Below, in pieces: positions 24,946 through 32,885 of a stretch of DNA of 39,910 nt (within the stretch, counting starts at the first letter, position 1; the number at the start of each line of letters is the position of its first letter). The stretch comes from an uncultured Bacteroidota bacterium (GTDB taxonomy: Bacteria > Bacteroidota > Bacteroidia > Chitinophagales > Chitinophagaceae): positions 54,909 through 94,818 of the forward strand of contig CADEDV010000004.1 of NCBI GenBank assembly GCA_902826165.1, given 5' to 3'. The position numbers and the translations under genes were made by a program. The notes under the pieces are model-generated. The model searched no databases. It had not been told where the DNA came from and saw nothing but the letters and a program-made list of their open reading frames with translations.

Positions 24946-26736
24946 TTAACTGGCCTCATCCTCATAAAGATCACTTTGTGACGCCAGTATTTCACGGTAT
25001 TTAGAAAAGAGCTTTGATTTGGAAATGAATCCCATGAATTTCCTTTCTTTGTCAAGCACAGGTAAATACCAGCTTTGTGTTATATCAAATTTCTCCATTA
25101 CAGAATGCATATCCTGGCTGAGCAGTAAAACAGCAGCCGGCTTTTTCAGCAAAGAACGGATCATTACTTTATCAAAAAGTTCGGGTTGAAATAACCGTTG
25201 TTTAATATCATTCAGTTCAATAATACCCGCAAATCTGCCTTTTTGATCTGCTACTGCAAAAATATTTTTTTCACTTCGTTTGATGATCTCCACCAGTTCC
25301 CGCAGGGTTTTATCAATACCAATCATATCATACTTATCCTGAAGCAGGGTATCAAGATTGATGGATGTGAGGATATTTTTTTCTTTTTTATGTGTAAATA
25401 TCTGCCCTTCCATGGCCAGTTTCTTTGTATCCATTGAATAGGGTTCATAGGATTTAACAATAAAGAAAGATATAGAAGAAACGATCATCAGCGGTATGAA
25501 TAATTCATAGCCGTTGGTAATTTCTGCAATAAGAAAGATAGCTGTCAGGGGGCAATACATCACCCCGCTTAAAACACCTGCCATCGCCACAAGGCTGAAA
25601 TTGCCGACGGGAATTCTTATCCAGGGGGTGTTGTTCAGCAATTTGGCAAAAAAGAAACCGAGGTAGGAACCAGCGAATAAGGATGGGGCAAAATTCCCTC
25701 CGTTACCGCCGCCGCCGATAGTAATTCCTGCCATTAACGGTTTTAAGAGTACGATACAGGCAGTAAAAGCGATGATACCCCAGTTATCCCCCAGTTTTGA
25801 AAACAGGGTTGTGTTATCACTAAAAAAATCCATCGAACCGTTAGCCACGAATTTAACACTGTTATAGCCCTCACCGAATAACGGCGGGAAGATGAAACAA
25901 AAGAAAAGAAGAATAAGCCCGGCAATTACTGCTTTAATATACCCGTTCATTTTCCGGTGATGGATCGCCGATTCGGTCTTTTTGAACATTTTTGCATAGT
26001 AAAGTGAAACATACCCCGCAAGCACTCCAAGCAAAATATAGTAAGGAACATTTTTATAATCGAACGATTCCTGCAGTATAAAATTGAAAAGAGAATCTTC
26101 CCTGAGAATAATGGTGGAGCATAGCACGCCTACAACTGAAGAAATAATAAGCGGAATAAAATAACTGACTATTGTTTCGGTAAGTAATATCTCCACGGCA
26201 AAAATAACACCGGCAACAGGAGCGTTAAAAACAGCGGAAATACCTGCAGCCGCACCACAGGCTATCAGCAATGTCCTCTCCCGGTAATTAAGATCGCTGA
26301 TGCGGGAAATATTGGAACCAACAGCAGAACCCGTTGCCACGATAGGTGCTTCCAATCCCGCCGATCCTCCTAACCCTACTGTTATTGAACTGGTAATAAC
26401 ATGCCGGTACGTATCACTAAAAGGAATAAAGGAAGATTTCCGGGCAATTGCTTTAAGCACCATCGCAATACCTTTATCAATATGCCCTGAAAAAAAATGA
26501 CGGACTATAAAAACTGTCAGCAGCAACCCGATGGCCGGGAATAATAAATAAGAAAACCTGCTCACGGGTATTTCCTCAATCCAGTGCTGCAGGTAATGAA
26601 CCAGCGTTTTCAGCAAAACAGCAGCTAACCCTGATACTAACCCCACAAATGTGGCAATCAGCATAATCAACTGCACACGGCTGAGCCTGGTGCGGAGAAA
26701 TTGAATAATGTACTGGTAAATAATTTTTATTCGCAT
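24946..26736 (-). CDS. ClC-family chloride channel/antiporter with C-terminal CBS pair
   Basis: 596 residues from ATG 26736 (the frame extends 31 codons upstream but without family similarity). About ten membrane helices hold the ClC motifs: GGSAGLEAPIVATGSAVGSN with the gating Glu (GxEGP variant, GLEAP), AGVIFAVEILL, and GGGGNGGNFAPSLFAGSYLG for the GxFxP filter loop. Two CBS domains occupy about 450-580 (DMIGIDKTLRELVEII..., AGIIELNDIK; SVMEKFDITQSWYLPVLD, GFISKSKLF) and may bind nucleotides. The first anion loop, GSGIP in the classic members, is poorly kept (SGHIDKGI). It moves chloride or fluoride across the inner membrane; the Gly-rich filter does not tell which. Confidence 0.9.
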   Translation of the reverse strand: MRIKIIYQYIIQFLRTRLSRVQLIMLIATFVGLVSGLAAVLLKTLVHYLQHWIEEIPVSRFSYLLFPAIGLLLTVFIVRHFFSGHIDKGIAMVLKAIARKSSFIPFSDTYRHVITSSITVGLGGSAGLEAPIVATGSAVGSNISRISDLNYRERTLLIACGAAAGISAVFNAPVAGVIFAVEILLTETIVSYFIPLIISSVVGVLCSTIILREDSLFNFILQESFDYKNVPYYILLGVLAGYVSLYYAKMFKKTESAIHHRKMNGYIKAVIAGLILLFFCFIFPPLFGEGYNSVKFVANGSMDFFSDNTTLFSKLGDNWGIIAFTACIVLLKPLMAGITIGGGGNGGNFAPSLFAGSYLGFFFAKLLNNTPWIRIPVGNFSLVAMAGVLSGVMYCPLTAIFLIAEITNGYELFIPLMIVSSISFFIVKSYEPYSMDTKKLAMEGQIFTHKKEKNILTSINLDTLLQDKYDMIGIDKTLRELVEIIKRSEKNIFAVADQKGRFAGIIELNDIKQRLFQPELFDKVMIRSLLKKPAAVLLLSQDMHSVMEKFDITQSWYLPVLDKERKFMGFISKSKLFSKYREILASQSDLYEDEAS

Positions 26737-26899
26737 CGGATCAGCATGGACATTTCTGAACGGACAAAGATAAAGTAATATGAAAGCCTGGGGCATTAAA
26801 AAAGCATGAGATGGCCTATCCGCTATCATAATCCGGTTGCTCTCCTCTCATTACATTTGACATACAATGAGAATATTCTCTATTTCATCCGAATATGAA

Positions 26900-26907
26900 T
26901 AATTTTG
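26900..26907 (+). promoter_or_regulatory. -7-like element overlapping the radical SAM start
   Basis: TAATTTTG matches TAnnTTTG and overlaps the TTG at 26905. If it is the real promoter, the true start would be a later TTG (26926 or 26944). No TTTG sits at normal spacing upstream. Confidence 0.3.
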
Positions 26908-29121
26908 CAGCTTAAATCAACCGAATTGGCCGCAACCGTTTTTTTGCTCACTCCCCCATTCACACAACTGAATACACCCTACCCGGCCACGGCCTACCTG
27001 AAAGGTTTTCTGAATACCAAAACCATTTCTTGTTACCAGGCTGATCTGGGGATTGAAGTAACGGTTGCCTTGTTTTGCAAAGAGGGACTGGAAAAAATGT
27101 TTGCTCATGCCAGGACCGGTAAAGAATTATCAGTAAATGCTGAACGAATCATTGCCCTGCAACAGGAGTATATCCATACCATTGATGCGGTCATTCTTTT
27201 CCTGCAGGGAAAAAACCCGACACTGGCCAATTTAATTTGCAAACGGGATTTCTTACCCGAAGCTTCCCGCTTTGCACAACTCGATGATCTTACCTGGGCT
27301 TTCGGCAGTATGGGCATTCAGGATAAAGCCAAACATATTGCCACTTTATACCTCGAAGATCTTTCCGACCTGATCAAAGAATGCGTGGATGAACATTTTG
27401 GTTTCAGCCGCTATGCAGAAAAACTGGGACGTTCGGCCAACAGTTTCGATGAACTCTATATTGCTTTGCAACAGCCTTTCAGCTTTATTGATGCCTTACT
27501 GATAGAAATACTCGAAGCAAAGATGCAGCAGGTGCAACCCAAACTGGTCGCTATTTCTGTTCCCTTTCCGGGAAATTTATATACGGCTTTCCGATGTGCC
27601 CAATGGATCAAACAAAACCATCCTGCTGTCAAAACCACGATGGGCGGTGGATTTGCCAATACCGAATTACGTTCTTTATCTGATGTACGGGTATTTGAGT
27701 TCTTTGATTTTATTTCATTAGATGATGGTGAAGCACCCCTTGAAAATATTATTGCCCATGTGGAAGAAAAAAAAACCGTCGAAGAACTGAAACGGACCTT
27801 CACCTTAGTCAACGGTAAACTGGTTTATTTTAATAATATGGCCTGCACTGATTATAAACAGGGTGAAGTGGGCACACCTGATTACAGTGATTTCTACCTC
27901 GATAAATATATCTCTGCCATTGAAGTAGCCAATCCTATGCACCGCTTATGGAGTGATGGCCGCTGGAATAAACTCACCATGGCGCATGGTTGTTACTGGG
28001 GCAAATGCACTTTCTGTGATATCTCCTTAGATTATATTAAACTCTATGAACCGGTTGCGGCTTCCTTACTCTGCGACCGGATGGAAGCCATCATTGCACA
28101 AACCGGGGAAAATGGATTTCATTTTACCGACGAAGCAGCCCCACCTGCATTGATGCGGGCCTTGGCACTGGAGATCATCAAACGAAAATTGGTGGTGAGC
28201 TGGTGGACCAATGTCCGCTTTGAAAAAAACTTTACGGCTGATCTTTGTTTATTGCTCAAAGCATCCGGTTGCGTGGCAGTGTCCGGCGGACTGGAAGTGG
28301 CTTCTGACCGTTTACTGGAATTGATCAATAAAGGGATCACGGTTGCACAGGTGGCGAGGGTGAACCGCAACTTTACCGATGCCGGCATTATGGTGCATGC
28401 CTACCTGATGTATGGTTTCCCCACACAAACCGAACAGGAAACCATTGATTCACTGGAAATGGTGCGGCAATTATTTAAAACAGGTGTGTTGCAATCGGCC
28501 TTCTGGCATTTGTTTACCATGACAGCACATAGTCCCGTTGGATTGGAACCGGATAAATACATGGTTAGGAGAAAAACGGATGCAGTGGGTTCGTTTGCCA
28601 ATAATGATATTGAGCATATTGATATGACCGGTGCCGATCATGAGACTTTCAGCTTCGGTTTAAAGAAATCATTATACAATTACATGCACCAGATCGGGCT
28701 TGATGAACCTTTGCAGAAATGGTTTGATTTCCCTGTTCCGAAAACAACCGTGCCGCCTGACTATATTATTAAAGCGATCAAAGAAACCGATTCCATTCTT
28801 TTTCGTCCCACAGCCAAAGTGATCTGGACCGGCAATATTGGCAAGACAGAATATTTTACCCAAACCAAAAAAGGGAACAGCCGGGAGATGCTCAGTGTGA
28901 GTTTTGCCACCAAAAAACAAACCGTACAAGTACAGTTCCCAAAAGCCCAGGGTAACTGGCTTATCAATATGCTGCCCAATCTCTCTATTGATAATCCCAA
29001 AACATGGACATTGCAGGAATTGAAAGACAGTTATGAAGCCGCAGGTCTTGACGATTTTGAATTGTTCTGGGATAATAAACCGGTAAGTACGATGAATAAA
29101 TTGGGATTGCTGAAGTTGTAA
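26905..29121 (+). CDS. Radical SAM protein with an N-terminal cobalamin-binding-like region
   Basis: About 738 residues. The N-terminus (VFLLTPPFTQLNTPYPA) and the part near 213-285 (LVAISVPFPGNLYTAF, MGGGFANTELR, FEFFDFISLDDGEAPLENII) follow the B12-binding-type Rossmann layout of this class but lack the DxHxxG motif. The radical SAM cluster motif reads C363-x4-C368-x2-C371 (GCYWGKCTFC), one residue longer than CX3CX2C. VSGGLEVASDRLLELINKG and LMYGFPTQTEQE are typical later motifs. The reaction is unknown. The start is uncertain: a TGA lies at 26896 and the first candidate is TTG 26905, with TTG 26926 possible. It ends 5 bases from the stop of a broken gene on the other strand. Confidence 0.85.
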   Translation: MQLKSTELAATVFLLTPPFTQLNTPYPATAYLKGFLNTKTISCYQADLGIEVTVALFCKEGLEKMFAHARTGKELSVNAERIIALQQEYIHTIDAVILFLQGKNPTLANLICKRDFLPEASRFAQLDDLTWAFGSMGIQDKAKHIATLYLEDLSDLIKECVDEHFGFSRYAEKLGRSANSFDELYIALQQPFSFIDALLIEILEAKMQQVQPKLVAISVPFPGNLYTAFRCAQWIKQNHPAVKTTMGGGFANTELRSLSDVRVFEFFDFISLDDGEAPLENIIAHVEEKKTVEELKRTFTLVNGKLVYFNNMACTDYKQGEVGTPDYSDFYLDKYISAIEVANPMHRLWSDGRWNKLTMAHGCYWGKCTFCDISLDYIKLYEPVAASLLCDRMEAIIAQTGENGFHFTDEAAPPALMRALALEIIKRKLVVSWWTNVRFEKNFTADLCLLLKASGCVAVSGGLEVASDRLLELINKGITVAQVARVNRNFTDAGIMVHAYLMYGFPTQTEQETIDSLEMVRQLFKTGVLQSAFWHLFTMTAHSPVGLEPDKYMVRRKTDAVGSFANNDIEHIDMTGADHETFSFGLKKSLYNYMHQIGLDEPLQKWFDFPVPKTTVPPDYIIKAIKETDSILFRPTAKVIWTGNIGKTEYFTQTKKGNSREMLSVSFATKKQTVQVQFPKAQGNWLINMLPNLSIDNPKTWTLQELKDSYEAAGLDDFELFWDNKPVSTMNKLGLLKL

Positions 29122-29126
29122 CGATA

Positions 29127-29582
29127 CTATTTCTTTTTCCGTTTTTGAAGCTGGTTGATATCATCGAGGTCTTTATAACGACCGGCCGCTTGTTTAGCAT
29201 CCAGCAAGCTGTTGATATGGAGGAACCTGATTGGTATACCATCTTCCATATAGGTGTTAGACAACCTGAATGCTTCTTCAAAATCTAAACCTTTAACAGC
29301 GGTCATCAATTCTATTTTTACCGGTTCAACACCAAACATCCAGACATCAAACTGATCGCTCAGAAATTTTTCTTCCGTCATATCAAAGACAGGCATGCTG
29401 AATTCATGAAAAGCCTATTGGTAATTTTCTTTGGACTTTCTGACCCAGATGTCCATATCACCGGTGGTTCTTACATAGCCGTGAAGAATGACAGCCATCC
29501 CACCTACCAGGATATAATCAACATCATTGTTATTCAATGCCCGCAGGAAGTCCCTGAAATCCTCGTTGAAGTAATCAGCCAT
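29127..29582 (-). pseudogene. MNT-fold nucleotidyltransferase, broken by an in-frame TAG
   Basis: From ATG 29582 the frame gives a nucleotidyltransferase core: VDYILVGGMAVILHGYVRTTGDMDIWV, with the GG motif and the DxD metal ligands, then KENYQ, a TAG at codon 56 (29415-29417), and continues in the same frame with AFHEFSMPVFDMTEEKF to 29127. The second part alone (from ATG 29396) would lack the active site. Similar proteins run straight through this point, so a nonsense change of a Gln or Lys codon is the simplest reading. The full gene would have 151 residues. It overlaps the small upstream gene by 8 bases (29575-29582), so they form one operon. Nucleotidyltransferases of this kind often belong to toxin-antitoxin modules (inference). 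Confidence 0.75.
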
Positions 29583-29781
29583 GTTTGCGTTTTGAAAATA
29601 CGGTCCTATCCAATTTTGTGGACGGCTTTACACCGAAAGCCATGCAGATTAGATAAAAAGCTGCATCTAATCTTTCACTATGCGATTTATTCTCCCAGGG
29701 GCCATAGTGGTTATCTGCCTCTTCAAAACTCTGGATTTTGAAGGCCGTTTTACCCATCCGGTATTTTTTGGGCGTTGCCAT
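29575..29781 (-). CDS. Small protein, partner of the nucleotidyltransferase
   Basis: 68 residues from ATG 29781. Basic at both ends (MATPKKYRMGK, SKRKHG) with a central stretch FEEADNHYGPWENKSHSERLDAAFYLICMAFG that looks helical. No signal peptide. I know of no assigned function; its tight overlap with the nucleotidyltransferase gene and the similar layout in related bacteria suggest a two-protein module, with this as the antitoxin or binding partner (inference). The nucleotidyltransferase is broken, the small gene is intact. Confidence 0.6.
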   Translation of the reverse strand: MATPKKYRMGKTAFKIQSFEEADNHYGPWENKSHSERLDAAFYLICMAFGVKPSTKLDRTVFSKRKHG

Positions 29782-29793
29782 GGATTAAAATTA

Positions 29794-29827
29794 GGGACAA
29801 AAAAGGAGACTGTCAGCAGCCTCCTTT
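29794..29827 (-). terminator. Terminator after the peroxiredoxin gene
   Basis: On the minus strand an 11-base stem AAAGGAGGCTG/CAGTCTCCTTT (29817-29827 with 29802-29812, one G-U) and a CTGA loop are followed by a T run. Confidence 0.8.
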
Positions 29828-29853
29828 CATTAATTGATTTCTTCTAAAAATCA

Positions 29854-30564
29854 TCAGGCTAATTCCAGTTCTTCCTTTGGTAATGGTTTCATACAGAAGA
29901 ACCAATCTTTGCAATACACATCCTTATCCTTGCCTGCCATACGGTCGGCTGCCACACCGCAACTGTTTGCCGGAGGAACAATTACATCTTCACCCGGTTG
30001 CCAGTCAGCCGGCAATGCGATCGCATGCTTATCCGCTGTCTGCAAACCGATCAATACTCTTTTGAGTTCTTTAAAGTTACGGCCCAGTGATAAAGGATAA
30101 TAGATAACAGCCCGGATGATCCCTTTAGGATCGATGAAGAAGACAGCCCTGACTGCTTTGGTAGTACTTTCATTCGGCTGTATCATACCATATTTGGCAG
30201 CAATGTTCATGCTGATATCTTCTATCAGCGGGAACTTCACTTCCACATTTTTCATGCCCCTGAATTCGATCTTATCCTTGATCGTCCGCAACCAGGCGAT
30301 ATGACTATAAAGACCATCCACACTCAACCCCACCAGTTGGGTATTCAGCCGGGTAAATTCCGGCTCCATTTTGGCAAACGTCATGAATTCAGAAGTGCAT
30401 ACCGGTGTAAAATCTGCCGGGTGGCTGAATAGTATGATCCACTTGCCTTTGTAATCTTCGGGGAAGCGGATATTACCCTGGGTGGTTATTGCATCAAATG
30501 CGGGGGCCGGGTCTCCTATGCGGGGCATACTAACCATTATGTTTTTTTCTTCGGTTTGTAGCAT
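29854..30564 (-). CDS. Peroxiredoxin of the archaeal (Prx6-like) type
   Basis: 236 residues from ATG 30564; a start 9 codons later (MVSMPRIGD) is also possible. The upstream 26 codons of the frame have no family similarity. The peroxidatic site is HPADFTPVCTSEF with Cys56. The C-terminal arm has NSCGVA (Cys202) and CKDWFFC (Cys218 and Cys224), the CxDWxFC pattern of archaeal thioredoxin peroxidases, in which the first of the pair resolves the sulfenic acid. It reduces hydrogen peroxide and organic hydroperoxides in the cytoplasm with thioredoxin-type donors. It is monocistronic with its own terminator. Confidence 0.92.
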   Translation of the reverse strand: MLQTEEKNIMVSMPRIGDPAPAFDAITTQGNIRFPEDYKGKWIILFSHPADFTPVCTSEFMTFAKMEPEFTRLNTQLVGLSVDGLYSHIAWLRTIKDKIEFRGMKNVEVKFPLIEDISMNIAAKYGMIQPNESTTKAVRAVFFIDPKGIIRAVIYYPLSLGRNFKELKRVLIGLQTADKHAIALPADWQPGEDVIVPPANSCGVAADRMAGKDKDVYCKDWFFCMKPLPKEELELA

Positions 30565-30626
30565 AAAAAAAGATTTAGAGGTTATTAATACGATCCTGTA
30601 CGTTTTAGCGAACCCGTAATATAACT

Positions 30627-30681
30627 CCTGCATGCAGGTCAACCCAATGAGTTCAGTAATTAAAAATGATGATTGTCATCA
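30627..30681. promoter_or_regulatory. Two inverted repeats upstream of the peroxiredoxin gene
   Basis: CCTGCATGCAGG (30627-30638, perfect 12-base palindrome) and TGATGA-TTG-TCATCA (30667-30681) lie 63-117 bases before the peroxiredoxin ATG. They could be operators of a peroxide regulator such as OxyR or PerR, but neither consensus is clearly matched. Confidence 0.3.
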
Positions 30682-30723
30682 AACCGGACAACAAACATGT
30701 ACTTGCTCAGGAAGAATCTTAAT

Positions 30724-31071
30724 TCACAGCAACCTGTTCTTTTCCGCATACAGCAGCACATACTCTTTTAAAAACGCATCCCTGTCCTCCACCGGCATTT
30801 CAGGCATACGCTTCAGTTCTTTAAAATGCGGCCAGCCCGTATCATCTACCCAAAACAATTGGTAATACCGGGCAGGAACAAGCAGGGTGCAAATCGCCAT
30901 TTGCTTCAATTCGCTGATCTCCTTCTCCGTAAATGTTTTGGGAGGCAGCCCCGATTCCCGGATGCCGATAAATAATAAAACAGCCTCCATGTCGGGTTGA
31001 TATCCCAACTTATCAGCCAGTTTGGAAAGTAATTGCTGCCAGCGTTGTTCAGTATTCTCGTCGGGGAGCAT
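30724..31071 (-). CDS. Conserved protein of unknown function
   Basis: 115 residues, cytoplasmic, acidic. Helical throughout by eye: NTEQRWQQLLSKLADKLG, then DMEAVLLFIGIRESGL, KTFTEKEISELKQMAI, and a Trp/Phe/Tyr-rich end YYQLFWVDDTGWPHF followed by LKEYVLLYAEKNRLL. No catalytic motif. I do not recognise a named family. It lies between the peroxiredoxin gene and a second small gene, all on the minus strand, but gaps of about 150 and 80 bases argue against one operon. Confidence 0.65.
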   Translation of the reverse strand: MLPDENTEQRWQQLLSKLADKLGYQPDMEAVLLFIGIRESGLPPKTFTEKEISELKQMAICTLLVPARYYQLFWVDDTGWPHFKELKRMPEMPVEDRDAFLKEYVLLYAEKNRLL

Positions 31072-31152
31072 AGGGCGAAGGTATTGGAGAGAGGATTGAC
31101 GAGCTATGACTCCTGCTGGACCGGTGACTGATGATCATCAATCTTCACGGTA

Positions 31153-31344
31153 TTATATGCCGGCGGGTATTTTGATCTTCAACTTCTTCATTTGCTCTTT
31201 CAGTTTTCCCGGTAAGCCGGGGCGGCACCCGCAATTTTCCAGGTGGGCCAGGTGCCAGCCTATACGCTGCTGCACAGTGGGATTCTTGGGCATCTTATGC
31301 TGCCGGTGCCATTCGGCATTCAGCCCTTTTACTTTCTTTTGCAT
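31153..31344 (-). CDS. Small conserved protein with a possible metal-binding motif
   Basis: 63 residues from ATG 31344; the frame extends 14 codons upstream without support. The sequence has a WHRQH start and the core GWHLAHLENCGCRP, which places two His and two Cys (HxxH then CxC) in the right order to hold a metal ion. The ends are basic (MQKKVKG and QMKKLKIK). Short proteins of this pattern occur widely in Bacteroidota, function unknown. The pattern WH..H..MPKNPT..QRI before the His-Cys part argues for a real gene. Confidence 0.6.
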   Translation of the reverse strand: MQKKVKGLNAEWHRQHKMPKNPTVQQRIGWHLAHLENCGCRPGLPGKLKEQMKKLKIKIPAGI

Positions 31345-31511
31345 ACCACGATTTATTCTGCAAATTGGTGCAACAGGGCAAGCCATCCCAATGATCTTTG
31401 TCAGTATTCCTGTTTATTGCTTTTTTGTTGTGCGCTGAATTCGGCAGGACCAATTAACTAATATGGAGTAACTGCTGGTAGCCCTTTGTTTGAACTTAGC
31501 TCCTGCAAAAA

Positions 31512-32678
31512 TTACCCGGCACTACTTTTAAATGCATTAATGATATAAGAAGCATCCCTGTACAAGATTGTTTCATTAACCGTTAAGGTTGTTTTGTGTT
31601 TATCACCGGGTGGTGGTATGCGGATATTGAATTCCTTATTCAGTTGCTGCTGCATTTTATTACCATCTATCTTTTGATCGATATCCAGTGTGTAGATATT
31701 AGTACCTCCTTCAAATGCACTGACTTTTAAGCCGGGTAGTTTATTCAGTCCGGCAAAAATTGTTGTTGCCTGTTGAATGGATTCCCGGAGGCGATTTTCA
31801 ATTCCTTCCAGCCTGCTGAGCACCATCGCTGCACTGACCCAGTTGCTGAATACAGTGCCGCCATGTATTTTAATCAGGTGCGGCATCTTATCGATCACCG
31901 TTTTGGTACCGCATAATACAGCTCCGTTAACTGCACCCAAATATTTGTAAAGGGATATATATACCGTATCAAAATAAGAAGCATATTCCTTTACACTTAC
32001 ACCCGACCAGGCAGCAGCCATATAGATCCGGGCCCCATCCAGGTGCAGGGGAATATTATTACTGCGGCAATACTCACTGATCTTCCGTATCTCTTCAACA
32101 GGGATCATTCTTCCATCGGTTCTCCGCACCGGGTTTTCAATGGAAACAGCGCCGATACCGCTGGCAAACACTTCCTGTTCTTTCAGAGAAGCAATAGCTG
32201 CCTTTAATTCATCCACCGTAAAATAGGTTTGTCCCTTGGCCAGGGGCATTAGTCTTTTTTGAAAAACCGATTGTGCTGCATCCGCTTCATCCCGGTAAAC
32301 ATGACTGGTATCCTGTACAAAGACTTTGGTATTGGACCCGCTGAGTACAGCAATCGCCAGTTGGTTGGCCATGGTGCCGGTGGGCATACAGATCGCTTTC
32401 TCTTTTCCGGTTATTTCTTCAAACTTTTTTTCCATGGCAGCCACAGCTCCACCCTGCAAATAGAAATCCCTTTTGATCGCTTCTTTAGTATTGATCTTTT
32501 GTAACTCATCAATATACATAGACGGGGTAAAGTCTTCCCCATCATAAAAGAATTTGATAATGGGCTCTGCGGCCTGCTGTTCATTTTTTCCAGTGGCACT
32601 GGCGATGCCGGGAACTAAGGCGGGCAATACGGCAATGCCGGAGGCTTTCAGAAAATTTCTGCGGTTAAAGACTGACAT
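31512..32678 (-). CDS. Threonine-aldolase-family PLP enzyme with a twin-arginine signal
   Basis: 388 residues. The N-terminus NRRNFLKASGIAVLPALVPG fits a Tat signal (RRxFLK, then a hydrophobic stretch and ASA cleavage site near 28), so the folded, PLP-loaded enzyme would be exported. The catalytic domain is a fold-type I beta-eliminating lyase: FYLQGGAVAAMEKKF, CMPTGTMANQLA for phosphate binding, IENPVRRTDGR, HLDGARIYMAAA with Asp214, and SLYKYLGAVNGAV with the PLP-lysine 245. Cytoplasmic threonine aldolases split L-threonine or allo-threonine into glycine and acetaldehyde. The exported form may act on another beta-hydroxy amino acid (inference). Confidence 0.87.
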   Translation of the reverse strand: MSVFNRRNFLKASGIAVLPALVPGIASATGKNEQQAAEPIIKFFYDGEDFTPSMYIDELQKINTKEAIKRDFYLQGGAVAAMEKKFEEITGKEKAICMPTGTMANQLAIAVLSGSNTKVFVQDTSHVYRDEADAAQSVFQKRLMPLAKGQTYFTVDELKAAIASLKEQEVFASGIGAVSIENPVRRTDGRMIPVEEIRKISEYCRSNNIPLHLDGARIYMAAAWSGVSVKEYASYFDTVYISLYKYLGAVNGAVLCGTKTVIDKMPHLIKIHGGTVFSNWVSAAMVLSRLEGIENRLRESIQQATTIFAGLNKLPGLKVSAFEGGTNIYTLDIDQKIDGNKMQQQLNKEFNIRIPPPGDKHKTTLTVNETILYRDASYIINAFKSSAG

Positions 32679-32823
32679 GCGGCTGGTTTTAGATAACCAA
32701 TTTAGGCAATAATAAAACGACTATCGGAAATTTTGACCAGCGGCTGCAAATGCAAATGCGTTAACATTTCTTTGTTAACCTTGTGTGTTATGAGTTACCG
32801 GCTATAAATTGATAAAATAAAAA

Positions 32824-32846
32824 CTGCGGAACTTTTGGTTCCGCAG
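32824..32846. terminator. Hairpin terminator downstream of the lipoprotein serine hydrolase gene
   Basis: Perfect 9-base stem CTGCGGAAC/GTTCCGCAG with a TTTTG loop, followed on the minus strand by TTTTTATTTT. A related imperfect copy occurs in inverse orientation at 34136-34160. Confidence 0.75.
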
Positions 32847-32885
32847 CATAATCAAAGAATATATAATTCTAAAATAGAACCGGTA

